NCBI RefSeq assembly: GCF_900120155.1
Contig: NZ_LT635549.1
Span: forward strand, 496,001 to 560,000
Origin: Clostridium sp. Marseille-P3244
Lineage (GTDB): Bacteria; Bacillota; Clostridia; Lachnospirales; Lachnospiraceae
Length of the DNA: 64,000 nt
Direction: 5' to 3'
Of the stretch, positions 25,055 to 33,980 are shown one piece after another. The position numbers and the translations under genes are program-made. Under the pieces are notes generated by a model. The model was not told the DNA's origin, made no database searches, and saw only the letters and a list, made by a program, of their open reading frames with translations. The first letter of the stretch is position 1, and every line of letters begins with the position of its first letter.

Positions 25055-26235
25055 TACCCAATTATTTCCTGGATATATAATGCTGCCGCTCCGACCACTC
25101 CTGCATCATCCGCCAACTCAGACAGAACAAACTCCGTATTTTTTCCCGACTCATACATACACAGCCGGACCGCCTCTTCTTTCAGCGGTTTGAGGATAAA
25201 GTCCCCCAGCTTTGACATACTGCCCCCAAAAATCACAAGATCCGGGTTCAGGATATTGACCGCATAGGAAACCGCTCGTCCTATATATGTACCGATCTTT
25301 GACAGCACTGAGATCGTAAGCTCATCCCCGCTTTCTGCAGCTTCCAGCACTCCTTCTATATCAAGAGAGTCTTTCTTTGTCTTTAACAGAGTATCTCTGC
25401 CTTTTTCAATCTCCTCACGTAGCTGATTCAGCATACTGTATTCTGTGGCAACAGTATCAAGGCACCCCTTCTTTCCGCACACACATTTTCTTCCGTTCTC
25501 CTGTACTCTGACATGCCCGATCTCCCCGGCTGCAAATCCGCTTCCCCGGTAAATCTCACCATCGATTAAAATTCCGGAACCGATTCCTTGTCCGATATTA
25601 AGAAACAGACAGTTTTTCGCCGTCCTTGCAGCTCCGAACCATCTTTCTCCTACAGCCATAGCATTAGCATCGTTGTCCAGATGCACCTCGAACCCTGTAT
25701 TTTCTTCCAGATAGGCCTTCAGATCAAAGTTTACCAGCGTCCTGCTCGCCGGGACAAAAAGCGAAATACATCTGTTCAGATCGATGATTCCACACATGCC
25801 GACTCCAATTCCTAAAATCACCCTGTTCTGATTCTTTTTTATCACCTTTTCTATACATGTCAGCACATCAAGTTCATAATGCCCGTTTGGATTGGAAAAC
25901 TCCTGAGCACAGCTTTGCAGCACTACTCCTGCCAAATTCACAAGTCCGCAGCTCACTGATGTTTTATGTACGTCTACTCCGATGATCGCTGTTTTTTCCT
26001 TATCGATCGTCAGAAGTACCGGCCGACGGCCCCCATTTGATTCGCCTGTCCCGATTTCCCGGACAAGGCCTTTCTCCATGAGTTCTGCTATATTGCTGGA
26101 TACTGTGGCAGATGTCAGCTTTAATATTTTTGCGATATCCGCCCTTGAAATAGGTTCATGCTCTCTTATTACTTTCAGGATCGCTGTCTGATTTATCTGT
26201 TTGATCAACTGTTTTGTTCCAACCTGATATTCCAT
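25051..26235 (-). CDS. ROK-family transcriptional repressor (NagC/XylR type)
   Basis: A 394-residue regulator: winged helix in the first 75 residues (GTKQLIKQINQTAILKVIREH, SRADIAKILKLTSATVSSNIAELMEKGLV), then a sugar-kinase-like ROK domain with GVDVHKTSVSCGLV, DNDANAMAVGE, the GHVRV segment and the zinc motif CVCGKKGCLD. It should bind a palindrome when its sugar ligand is absent and release it when present. GAGGGGA favours the ATG at 26235; 26271 is an alternative in-frame ATG without a ribosome site. It is transcribed toward the GH4 gene and ends inside that gene's promoter. Confidence 0.85.
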   Translation of the reverse strand: MEYQVGTKQLIKQINQTAILKVIREHEPISRADIAKILKLTSATVSSNIAELMEKGLVREIGTGESNGGRRPVLLTIDKEKTAIIGVDVHKTSVSCGLVNLAGVVLQSCAQEFSNPNGHYELDVLTCIEKVIKKNQNRVILGIGVGMCGIIDLNRCISLFVPASRTLVNFDLKAYLEENTGFEVHLDNDANAMAVGERWFGAARTAKNCLFLNIGQGIGSGILIDGEIYRGSGFAAGEIGHVRVQENGRKCVCGKKGCLDTVATEYSMLNQLREEIEKGRDTLLKTKKDSLDIEGVLEAAESGDELTISVLSKIGTYIGRAVSYAVNILNPDLVIFGGSMSKLGDFILKPLKEEAVRLCMYESGKNTEFVLSELADDAGVVGAAALYIQEIIGY

Positions 26236-26391
26236 ATAAGCCGACTTCCCCTCTTCGCTCGTATTTTTCATAATTACTAAAATTATACACTGCTGTTGGA
26301 AATATTGCAAAGCTTTCATCGCTTTTCCTAAATCAATATTCTGCCGGATATATTGGCAAATGCACTGACACTTTTGCACCAGCTGTTTGAC

Positions 26392-27507
26392 TTATTTTTT
26401 GAATTTATATTTCCCTTTTCCGTGGCCGGATACTGGTTCAATAATATCTGCCTGAACTAAATTTGAAAGAAGTTTGGAAGTCCCTGAGCTTTTCAGCCCA
26501 AGAAGCTCCATAACTGCACTTCTTCCAAATATTTCATCAAACCCAAACTTCTCAAAGAGTCTATGGATATGAGCAGTCGTTTTTACTGCAAAACTTCTTC
26601 CTCTTGTAGAGAGTATGCTTTCAATATCCACTTTATCGCTTTCAATATCCACTTTTTCATCTTCAATGTCCACTTTTGCTTCATTTAAAATTCCACTTAT
26701 GTGGAGATTTCGATTATGAAGCTCATTTTTTTTGTTCAAAAGCAGATTCCTGAGAAATATTTCAAGATATTCTGTTGTTTCGTAAATACCTTTTTGCAGG
26801 TTCGTGTAGTTTGCGCGCACAAGTGCATTTCTGAAATACCACGCATTTTCCGCAAAAATATCATTGGTTGCAGAGAAACCAAGTGTCCTCAAATATTTAA
26901 TGAAAAACACTGCGGTTGTTCTCGTATTGCCTTCGCCAAAGATATGGATCTGCCATAACCTTGAAATGAATACTGCAAGATGATGAATGATCTCATCCAT
27001 TGAAAGACCTTTATAGCTAAAGTTTTTCTCCTGCGAAAAATCATATTCAAGCGTTGCTTTCAGCTCTAAAGCACTGCCATACACAACAGTTGCCCCATCC
27101 AACACCCATTCTTTTTTTGTAATGTTATAATCTCTGATTTTTCCGGCTTCTTTGTAAATTCCCTGAAAGAGTCTGCGATGGATAGAGATATACTCATTCG
27201 GAGAAAATGAGAACGCTGTTTCAGAAAGAATTTCTGCAATACGGGAAGAAACCTTATCTGCTTCTTCGGTACGCTCATCATCTGGCAAATGCACGGGTCT
27301 TTCTTCATAGTAGCTGTTAATAAGCATCTGTGCTTCTTTCATCGTAATTTTGCCTTCAATGTTCTGAATGGCAGTATCTATCAAATATTTAGATGGCCTG
27401 AGTCCGTCCACCGCCTGAAGTCCGATTGCTGTACTCCAGGCATAGCCCCTATAAGCTTTATCTGGTTCAGACTCCCTCAAATATCCTTTAAACGGGTCTT
27501 GTTCCAT
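26392..27507 (-). CDS. Fic-domain protein with altered motif and a heptad-repeat linker
   Basis: A 371-residue Fic protein. The N-terminal part is the usual helical extension (FIC_N-like), the core holds HIFGEGNTRTTA (188-199), and the last 80 residues form a winged helix (FAVKTTAHIHRLFEKFGFDEIFGRSAVMELLGLKSS). Canonical Fic enzymes read HPFxxGNGRxxR: here Pro is Ile, the Gly of GNGR is Thr, and the final Arg is Ala, so AMP transfer may be changed or lost. Three tandem copies of a KVDIE heptad (278-297) link the domains. AGGT places the start at 27507. Usual role: AMPylation of a target protein; here the target is unknown. Confidence 0.82.
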   Translation of the reverse strand: MEQDPFKGYLRESEPDKAYRGYAWSTAIGLQAVDGLRPSKYLIDTAIQNIEGKITMKEAQMLINSYYEERPVHLPDDERTEEADKVSSRIAEILSETAFSFSPNEYISIHRRLFQGIYKEAGKIRDYNITKKEWVLDGATVVYGSALELKATLEYDFSQEKNFSYKGLSMDEIIHHLAVFISRLWQIHIFGEGNTRTTAVFFIKYLRTLGFSATNDIFAENAWYFRNALVRANYTNLQKGIYETTEYLEIFLRNLLLNKKNELHNRNLHISGILNEAKVDIEDEKVDIESDKVDIESILSTRGRSFAVKTTAHIHRLFEKFGFDEIFGRSAVMELLGLKSSGTSKLLSNLVQADIIEPVSGHGKGKYKFKK

Positions 27508-27819
27508 ATCCACTACCTCACTTCATGGTCTTTCAATCAGTCTGATATCTTCATTATAAGCAAATCCACATCCCCTGTCTATCTTGATCACCTTGAGTTT
27601 CCGCAGTTCTGTCCACAGAACTCCCAATCAGACCTGCTGATTACCCACAACTTTCAAAAATGCATAACTCTTATCTTTCCCATGTAAAAGCAGATGTTTC
27701 CGTTTGAAAACTTCTGTGTACGGAAAAAGTACATTTCAGCTATTACCGGCTGGCAAAAGGGATCTGCGGTATACTCTCAAATCTAACTGGAAGTTCAGCT
27801 TTTTCCGAAAAATAGAACA
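27508..27819. other. Intergenic region between fic and tRNA-Arg
   Basis: About 310 bases without a supported gene. Apart from a T/A-rich stretch upstream of fic and the terminator that follows tRNA-Arg, I see nothing worth naming. Confidence 0.6.
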
Positions 27820-27855
27820 CGCCGAAAACCTGATCACTTATCAAAGTTTTCGGCG
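27820..27855 (-). terminator. Terminator of tRNA-Arg
   Basis: CGCCGAAAAC / GTTTTCGGCG, a perfect 10-bp stem with a 16-base loop; on the minus strand followed by TGTTCTATTTTT. It begins 9 bases past the tRNA 3' end. Confidence 0.85.
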
Positions 27856-27863
27856 CATTTCCC

Positions 27864-27936
27864 GTCGCTAAGAGGATTCGAACCTCCGACCTACCGCTTA
27901 GGAGGCGGTCGCTCTATCCTGCTGAGCTATAGCGAC
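27864..27936 (-). tRNA. tRNA-Arg (anticodon CCT)
   Basis: A 73-base cloverleaf: acceptor GTCGCTA / TAGCGAC, D arm CTC-AGC...GAGC, anticodon stem ACCGC / GCGGT with loop CTCCTAA (anticodon CCT, reads AGG), T arm GGAGG-TTCGAAT-CCTCT. CCA is not encoded. Confidence 0.95.
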
Positions 27937-28019
27937 ATATATCATTGCTACGTCCGTTTCGACGCAGTTAATAATATATCACGTTTTCTCTGATTTCTCA
28001 ACCTTTTTCTAAATTTGTA

Positions 28020-28898
28020 TCAGAAATTAATATATCCCTGAAGCCAGACAGTCGCCTTGAATCTTCTCCCGATCTCCGGCTCTCCCATTACTTCTGCCGC
28101 AGGAACACACACATCGAACTGCAGCTCATTTACATTCAGCTTCATCTGATAAAGCTCCACCCCGGTGGATATATTTTTCCGCTTTCTCACAGCCAGTATC
28201 TCACCCATGATCGAATACAGATCACATTCTACGCCATAGGGCATAAAATAAGTGTCCACGATGGAAAATACGTCCTCTCTGGCCAGCCGCCGGGATACCT
28301 GGGAATAGATATCAATGTCATCCAGCGTCAGCGTTTCTATCGCTGTCTGATCTCCATTCCGGGCTGCATTTAAGAGCATCTTCCTGTTGTCCGAGGCTTC
28401 CTGCTCACTTTTTTGTTTCTGTTCGTCTTTTATCACGGGCAGCAGAACCGTACCTGAAAGAGCCAATCCGGCCAGCGTAACAGATGTAGTTACTTCCGCT
28501 GATACAAATCCCGCCTGGCGCTCTCTCATATATTCAATTCCGTTCTGCAAAGTGAAGATCAGGCTGATACCGATCCTGGAATCTTCGCACATCCCTACAT
28601 ACTGTTCCTTCTCTATCCGCCGTTCTACAGCGATCTCCGCGTAGGTACTGATGCCGCTTCCAAGAAAGTATGGAAAATAGTAGGACGGCTCAAAGTTTTC
28701 ATATTCGTCGAGTTCACCGCAAATTGCCACTCCGATACATTGTCCGTACTCTTTCCTTATCTCACAGAAATCCTCGCCGGGCTTGTAGGAGACTATGGTC
28801 TGATGGCCGTACTCTGCCCGGACTTCCTCCATGATCTCTTTCAGGTCTTTTCTTGTGCGGACATTATCAAACCCGACTGCTTTCAAATATTGATGCAT
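28020..28898 (-). CDS. DUF3881-family protein
   Basis: A 292-residue protein of the DUF3881 family, found mainly in Lachnospiraceae near serS (family call from memory of its N-terminus MHQYLKAVGF and general layout). It is acidic, without signal peptide; one short apolar stretch near 137-155 (TLAGLALSGTVLLPV) might be buried or membrane-touching. Function unknown. It starts four bases after the serS stop, in the same direction, so it is likely co-transcribed with serS and may have a housekeeping role. Confidence 0.75.
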   Translation of the reverse strand: MHQYLKAVGFDNVRTRKDLKEIMEEVRAEYGHQTIVSYKPGEDFCEIRKEYGQCIGVAICGELDEYENFEPSYYFPYFLGSGISTYAEIAVERRIEKEQYVGMCEDSRIGISLIFTLQNGIEYMRERQAGFVSAEVTTSVTLAGLALSGTVLLPVIKDEQKQKSEQEASDNRKMLLNAARNGDQTAIETLTLDDIDIYSQVSRRLAREDVFSIVDTYFMPYGVECDLYSIMGEILAVRKRKNISTGVELYQMKLNVNELQFDVCVPAAEVMGEPEIGRRFKATVWLQGYINF

Positions 28899-28902
28899 TT
28901 TT

Positions 28903-30189
28903 TTATTCCTTTGGAATCAATTTTTCATTTCCGCCCATATATGGTCTCAGAACTTCCGGAATCCTGACAGATCCGTCCGCCTGCAGATTATTTTCAAGAA
29001 AAGCAATAAGCATTCTCGGCGGCGCGACCACTGTGTTGTTTAATGTATGTGCAAAATAGCTCCCTTTTTCGCCTTTAATGCGGATTCCCAGTCTTCTCGC
29101 CTGAGCATCCCCGAGGTTGGAACAGCTTCCCACCTCAAAATATTTCTTTTGGCGGGGTGACCACGCTTCCACATCGCAGGATTTCACTTTCAGGTCTGCC
29201 AGATCTCCGGAGCAGCACTCCAGCGTCCGTACCGGGATATCCATGGAGCGGAACAGGTCTACTGTATTCTGCCATAATTTATCATACCAGTGCATACTCT
29301 CTTCCGGTTTACAGACAACGATCATCTCCTGTTTTTCAAACTGATGTATCCGATATACCCCACGTTCTTCAATTCCATGGGCTCCTTTTTCTTTTCTGAA
29401 ACACGGAGAATAGCTGGTCAGTGTCTGCGGCAGCTGATCCTCTGTGAGCTGCGTATTGATAAACTTCCCGATCATGGAATGCTCGCTGGTCCCGATGAGG
29501 TAAAGGTCTTCTCCCTCGATTTTATACATCATGGCGTCCATTTCAGCAAAACTCATGACACCTGTCACTACGTTGCTTCGGATCATAAAAGGCGGAACAC
29601 AGTATGTGAACCCTCTGTTTATCATAAAATCCCGGGCATAGGAGATCACCGCAGAGTGGAGTCTTGCAATATCTCCCATAAGATAATAAAATCCGTTTCC
29701 GGCAACCCGTCTTGCGCTGTCGAGATCGATCCCGTTAAATGATTCCATAATATCTGTATGGTATGGAATCTCAAAGTCGGGAACCACCGGTTCTCCAAAG
29801 CGCTCGATCTCTACATTTTCACTGTCATCTTTTCCGATTGGAACAGAAGGATCGATAATATTCGGGATCGTCATCATGATCTTCCGGATCTTTTCTTCTA
29901 CATCTTTCTCTTCTGCGGAAAGTTCATCGATCCGTCCGGCGCTTTCTGCCACTTTTTTCTTCAGAGCTTCTGCTTCTTCAAGTTTTTTCTGTGCCATCAT
30001 GGCGCCGATCTGCTTAGAAGCCTTATTTTTTTCTGATCTCAGCGCTTCTACTTCCTGTTTGATGTCACGGTTTCTCCGGTCAAGCTCTATTACTTCATCT
30101 ACTAACGGAAGCTTCTCGTCCTGAAATTTATTTTTAATATTCTGTTTTACGATGTCCGGATTCGTTCTTACAAATTTAATATCTAACAC
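28903..30189 (-). CDS. serS: Seryl-tRNA synthetase
   Basis: A 428-residue class II aminoacyl-tRNA synthetase, the usual length. Residues 28-105 form the long antiparallel coiled coil that grips the tRNA long variable arm (ELDRRNRDIKQEVEALRSEKNKASKQ and following). The catalytic domain shows motif 2 (FRKEKGAHGIEERGVYRIHQFEK region) and motif 3 near the end (NNTVVAPPRMLIAFLE). It charges tRNA-Ser in the cytoplasm. It stands in a minus-strand run with DUF4446 and parAB; no T-box leader is visible, as an adjacent gene lies only 2 bases upstream. Confidence 0.95.
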   Translation of the reverse strand: MLDIKFVRTNPDIVKQNIKNKFQDEKLPLVDEVIELDRRNRDIKQEVEALRSEKNKASKQIGAMMAQKKLEEAEALKKKVAESAGRIDELSAEEKDVEEKIRKIMMTIPNIIDPSVPIGKDDSENVEIERFGEPVVPDFEIPYHTDIMESFNGIDLDSARRVAGNGFYYLMGDIARLHSAVISYARDFMINRGFTYCVPPFMIRSNVVTGVMSFAEMDAMMYKIEGEDLYLIGTSEHSMIGKFINTQLTEDQLPQTLTSYSPCFRKEKGAHGIEERGVYRIHQFEKQEMIVVCKPEESMHWYDKLWQNTVDLFRSMDIPVRTLECCSGDLADLKVKSCDVEAWSPRQKKYFEVGSCSNLGDAQARRLGIRIKGEKGSYFAHTLNNTVVAPPRMLIAFLENNLQADGSVRIPEVLRPYMGGNEKLIPKE

Positions 30190-30191
30190 GT

Positions 30192-30791
30192 TTATTCCCT
30201 CTCTTCCTTTTCTTTATCTTTCTGTTCTTTTTCTATCTCGTTCTTTTTTTTGACGGAAGGACGTTCTTCCTTCATATCCTTTATATCGTACTCTTCCTGA
30301 TAGATCGTCTTTTCGAGACACTGTCGTTCTTCTTCCGACAATTCGATATAACTCTCACCTTTTATAATTTCTTTTATATAAGTATAACAGCCCTCTCTGC
30401 TGTGCATTGCGTTAAATATCCATCCGTTGTTATTACTATCCAACATGGTCAGTACAAAGCTGAGTGTGCCTCCCATTTCCTGAAACGCGTCATATTTTAC
30501 TATACCTGCTTTCTGATAATGGCCTTCCATCTGACGGAATATTTCCTGAATCTGCGCTTTATTCTGATCTACCTGTTGTGAAATTTCCTCCAGCTGCTCA
30601 AATTTCTTAAAAATGCTTTTTTCCAGGTCCTTACCGTTTTTCCCGCGCATAAATGTTGAATAACTTCTTAGCAGACGTTTATATTTATAATTCAACATGG
30701 AATATATGATGATCAGCGCGATCAGCAAAATAAAGACAACAACAAATAAGTAAAAGGGATCTACTCCCATACTTTCAAGTATTCCGTTCAT
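30192..30791 (-). CDS. DUF4446-family membrane protein
   Basis: A 199-residue protein with one N-terminal membrane helix (FYLFVVVFILLIALIIIYSM), a coiled-coil region (about 35-95), a compact middle part (GIVKYDAFQEMGGTLSFVLTMLD) and a highly charged Lys/Glu tail. This is the DUF4446 family, which in Clostridia often sits next to parAB and serS. The function is not known; the position suggests a link to chromosome segregation or the envelope. The tail from residue 170 on is almost entirely K and E, as in other linker tails of this window (Jag, YidC). Confidence 0.8.
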   Translation of the reverse strand: MNGILESMGVDPFYLFVVVFILLIALIIIYSMLNYKYKRLLRSYSTFMRGKNGKDLEKSIFKKFEQLEEISQQVDQNKAQIQEIFRQMEGHYQKAGIVKYDAFQEMGGTLSFVLTMLDSNNNGWIFNAMHSREGCYTYIKEIIKGESYIELSEEERQCLEKTIYQEEYDIKDMKEERPSVKKKNEIEKEQKDKEKEERE

Positions 30792-30908
30792 TTGTACTGC
30801 ATCTCCTTTTAATTATATATCCCCATTCCGAGTAAAGTGCCGCTTTCTCAGATTCCATTCTCCCTGTATATTAGTTTCTGTTAAGCCCATCCTGTTCCCT
30901 TACACTTA

Positions 30909-31817
30909 TTACTTTGTCTGGATAGACAGAATCAACTCATAGATTCTCTCCAGTTCTTCCTCTGAATAATATTCTATCTCTATTTTTCCTTTTCCATTCG
31001 CTCTGGGCGTAACACTTACTTTTGTTCCAATAACATTTTTCATATGCTCTTCCAGATTTTCATATACGAACGTATGTTCTGTTTTGGGCTTCTGGATTTC
31101 TTTTTTAGGATTTTTCAGTGCCTTCACCAGTTTTTCTGTCTCACGAACGCTGAGTTTTTCATCAAATATCCTGTTTGCAAGAAGGTACTGTTGTTCCTCA
31201 TCATCTATGGCCAGGAGTGCTCTTGCGTGTCCAGTACTGATCATATCATCTACAATCATTTGCTGTACACGTGTACTGAGCTTTAAAAGTCTCATTGAAT
31301 TGGTAACAGCTGTTCTGCTTTTTGATACTCTTTCCGCCACTTCATCCTGTTTAAGATTAAATTCTTCGAGCAGTCTTTTATAGGCCATGGCCTCTTCGAT
31401 CGGATTAAGATTTTCTCTCTGGATATTTTCTATCAGTGAAATTTCAACTATTTCCTGATTTGTATACTCCTTTACAATTACAGGGACCTCTTTAAGCCCC
31501 GCGATCTTAGCCGCCCTCCATCTTCTCTCTCCTGCTATGATCTCATAATAGTCTTTTTTCTTTTGAACAAGAAGGGGCTGAAGAATACCAAATTGTTTGA
31601 TCGAGTCAGCAAGCTCCATCAGAGCATCTTCATCAAATTCTTTTCTTGGCTGTTCTCTGTTCGGCTCTACTTCGTTTATTTTAACAAGCATTTCACCGGA
31701 GCTGTTGATAGTCTCTTCCTTTTTGATTTTCGTTCCGCTTCCCGCAGATGTTCCTCCAGTTTTATTTGGAATAAGACTGTCCAGTCCTTTACCTAATCCA
31801 TTTCGTTTAACCGCCAT
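30909..31817 (-). CDS. parB: Chromosome-partitioning protein ParB (Spo0J)
   Basis: A 302-residue DNA clamp. The N-terminal CTP-binding domain has EVEPNREQPRKEF, FGILQPLLV and GERRWRA (96-102, the box that binds CTP and Mg). The middle helix-turn-helix (QDEVAERVSKSRTAVTNSMRLLKL) reads parS, and the C-terminal 50 residues form the dimer domain. It loads at parS, slides as a CTP-bound clamp and recruits condensin near the origin. It follows parA by one base, and two perfect parS sites stand upstream of parA. Length and motifs are those of Firmicutes Spo0J. Confidence 0.96.
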   Translation of the reverse strand: MAVKRNGLGKGLDSLIPNKTGGTSAGSGTKIKKEETINSSGEMLVKINEVEPNREQPRKEFDEDALMELADSIKQFGILQPLLVQKKKDYYEIIAGERRWRAAKIAGLKEVPVIVKEYTNQEIVEISLIENIQRENLNPIEEAMAYKRLLEEFNLKQDEVAERVSKSRTAVTNSMRLLKLSTRVQQMIVDDMISTGHARALLAIDDEEQQYLLANRIFDEKLSVRETEKLVKALKNPKKEIQKPKTEHTFVYENLEEHMKNVIGTKVSVTPRANGKGKIEIEYYSEEELERIYELILSIQTK

Positions 31818-31818
31818 A

Positions 31819-32586
31819 TTAATCCTCTCCTTTATGAATAACTTCTTCTGCCAACATCATATAACTTTCTGCGCCCGTCGATTTAGGATCATAAAGATTG
31901 ATAGGCATACCATAGCTTGGAGCTTCCGCCAATCTTATATTTCTGGGAATAATCGTCTTATAAATATTCTGATTTAAGTTATCCTTTACATTTTCCACTA
32001 CCTGAAGAGAAAGATTTGTTCTTGCGTCATACATAGTAAAAACAACTCCTTCTATTTCCAGACCCGGATTTAGTCTTTCCTGGACAAGCTCAATTGTATG
32101 GATCAATTGACTGAGTCCTTCCAGAGCGTAATATTCGCATTGAATAGGAACAATTACTGAATCGGCGGTTGTCATGGCATTTATTGTAAGCATACTCAAG
32201 GCCGGAGGACAATCAATTACGATGAAGTCATAATTTTCTCTTATCTTTTTTACTTCTCCTTGTAATATATACTCCTTATTGTCAATTCCTATCAATTCAA
32301 TCTCTGCTGCTGACAGATTAATGTTTGAGGGAAGAACATCCAGATTTTCCAGTGCATCTTTATATATACACTCATCTATGCCGGCGTTACCTATAATAAG
32401 ATCATATACTGTTTTCTCTACACTCTCTTTGTCCACACCAAGCCCACTTGTCATATTACCCTGCGGATCCATGTCAAGGGCAAGGACCTTTTTATCCATA
32501 CTTGCCAATGCTGCCGAAAGATTAATAGCCGTTGTAGTCTTTCCTACTCCACCTTTTTGATTGGCAATAGCAATTATTCTCCCCAT
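31819..32586 (-). CDS. parA: Chromosome-partitioning ATPase ParA (Soj)
   Basis: A 255-residue deviant Walker-type ATPase: KGGVGKTT (11-18) with the signature Lys, DMDPQGN, DCPPALSMLT and PIQCEYYALEGL. It partners ParB in moving and organising origins, and in Bacillus also affects DnaA activity. AAGGAGG lies 6 bases before the ATG. The gene lies head to head with an alpha/beta hydrolase gene across the two parS sites. Complete, no odd features. Confidence 0.96.
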   Translation of the reverse strand: MGRIIAIANQKGGVGKTTTAINLSAALASMDKKVLALDMDPQGNMTSGLGVDKESVEKTVYDLIIGNAGIDECIYKDALENLDVLPSNINLSAAEIELIGIDNKEYILQGEVKKIRENYDFIVIDCPPALSMLTINAMTTADSVIVPIQCEYYALEGLSQLIHTIELVQERLNPGLEIEGVVFTMYDARTNLSLQVVENVKDNLNQNIYKTIIPRNIRLAEAPSYGMPINLYDPKSTGAESYMMLAEEVIHKGED

Positions 32587-32659
32587 TTTTTCCTCCTTGT
32601 AAATATTCCCAGCTGATACTTTTTCATTATAGCACCTTTCTATTTATTAATCTATAAAA

Positions 32660-32675
32660 TGTTTCACGTGAAACA
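32660..32675. promoter_or_regulatory. parS site 1
   Basis: A perfect TGTTTCACGTGAAACA palindrome, the canonical ParB-binding sequence, 74 bases upstream of parA. Confidence 0.97.
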
Positions 32676-32684
32676 AAAATTTAA

Positions 32685-32700
32685 TGTTTCACGTGAAACA
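32685..32700. promoter_or_regulatory. parS site 2
   Basis: A second perfect TGTTTCACGTGAAACA, 9 bases after site 1. The tandem pair lies in the divergent promoter region of parA and the hydrolase gene, so ParB loading could also affect both promoters. Confidence 0.97.
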
Positions 32701-32808
32701 TTTACATAAATAATTTAAAACCGGAACCTTCTTAATATTGCTGTCGTTCCTTGAATTAGATAATTCTGTGTAGTATAATCAAATAAAAGAATGAAAGCAG
32801 GTGATATA

Positions 32809-33771
32809 ATGGGTTGGAAAAAGAAACTTGGGTTTATAACAGCTTGCGCTGGAATTACCACAGCAACAATGCATGTAATAAACAGAGTTTTTTCTTATAT
32901 AGCAACAGCAGACGATCTTCTTCAGGAAGATTCTTTTCAATTCTACGACTGGAGATTTGGGCAAATTGCGTATAAAAAAACAGGTAATGGTGCTCCCGTA
33001 CTTCTAATTCATGACTTTAGCGTATGGTCATCATCATATGAATGGGAAAATATCCGGACAGAACTTTCTAAAACTAATACCATATATACAATTGACCTGC
33101 TGGGATGCGGGTGCTCTGAACGTCCAATTTTCACTTACACGAATTTTTTATATGTACAATTAATTACTGATTTTATTAAACATATAATTGGAGAAAAAAC
33201 CGACATAATTGTTTCCGGAAATTCGTGTTCTTTCGTTTTGATGGCCTGCGCTAATGATGAATCAATCATAAACAGGGTAGTAATGATCAATCCTGATAAC
33301 ATGGTACATCTTGCGAAAATTCCTACTAAACGCACAAAATTAATAAAATATATACTGTTTACTCCTGTGATAGGCACTTTTATTTACAATATTAAGGTAA
33401 ATAAGCGCACAATTTCACATGTTTTTGCGTCATCATATTTTTATAATCAAAATGAAATCAAGGAAAAAGATATTCTGGAGTGTTTTGAAGCTTCTCAACG
33501 CAACAAAGCTCGATCAAAATATTTATATGCCTGTCAAAAATCAAGATTTACAAACGCGAATATTATGTCCTGTCTGAAAAAACTTAATAACAGCATTTTT
33601 ATTGTTTCCGGGAATTCTAATCCAGAAAATCTACTAACAGCGAGTCAATATCAAAATCAACTTCCGTCCATTGAGATCGTAAGCATCAATAATACAAAAC
33701 AGATGCCTCACGTAGAAAAGCCTGACGAATTTCTTGAACAGATAAAAATATTATTTTCGACAGATGAGTAA
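32809..33771 (+). CDS. Alpha/beta hydrolase
   Basis: A 320-residue alpha/beta-fold protein. HDF (68-70) is the oxyanion-hole segment, and the nucleophile elbow reads GNSCS (Ser139), with Ser in place of the usual last Gly. A late His in KQMPHVEKPDEF fits the catalytic His. The first 30 residues (LGFITACAGITTATMHVINRV) are apolar and could be a signal anchor. AGGTG favours the start at 32809 over 32791. It is the only plus-strand gene in this part of the origin-left arm, divergent from parA. Substrate unknown. Its stop codon is the first part of an inverted repeat that closes the following gap. Confidence 0.78.
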   Translation: MGWKKKLGFITACAGITTATMHVINRVFSYIATADDLLQEDSFQFYDWRFGQIAYKKTGNGAPVLLIHDFSVWSSSYEWENIRTELSKTNTIYTIDLLGCGCSERPIFTYTNFLYVQLITDFIKHIIGEKTDIIVSGNSCSFVLMACANDESIINRVVMINPDNMVHLAKIPTKRTKLIKYILFTPVIGTFIYNIKVNKRTISHVFASSYFYNQNEIKEKDILECFEASQRNKARSKYLYACQKSRFTNANIMSCLKKLNNSIFIVSGNSNPENLLTASQYQNQLPSIEIVSINNTKQMPHVEKPDEFLEQIKILFSTDE

Positions 33772-33788
33772 ATCTGAATTTGTTGGAG
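33770..33788 (+). repeat. Left arm of the inverted repeat closing the hydrolase-rsmG gap
   Basis: AAATCTGAATTTGTTGGAG begins on the hydrolase stop codon. Its partner at 34156-34173, read in reverse, is AAATCTGAGTTTGTTGAG and starts right after the rsmG stop. The two differ by one substitution and one inserted base. Confidence 0.8.
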
Positions 33789-33980
33789 TGATCCAGGAAA
33801 TACCGGGGAGAATAGTTAAAGCGTAGGGTATAAAAAGCTGATATCGAAAAATGTATTCTGCGGCGGCAGAAAGAGCTCTTCCAGCCACGGATCTTTGGCA
33901 TATATTTTCTGATTTTCTTAAAAGCAGACCATATCGTCGATAACGTTCCGCTTTCTCAATCACTTCTAAATCGCGAGATT

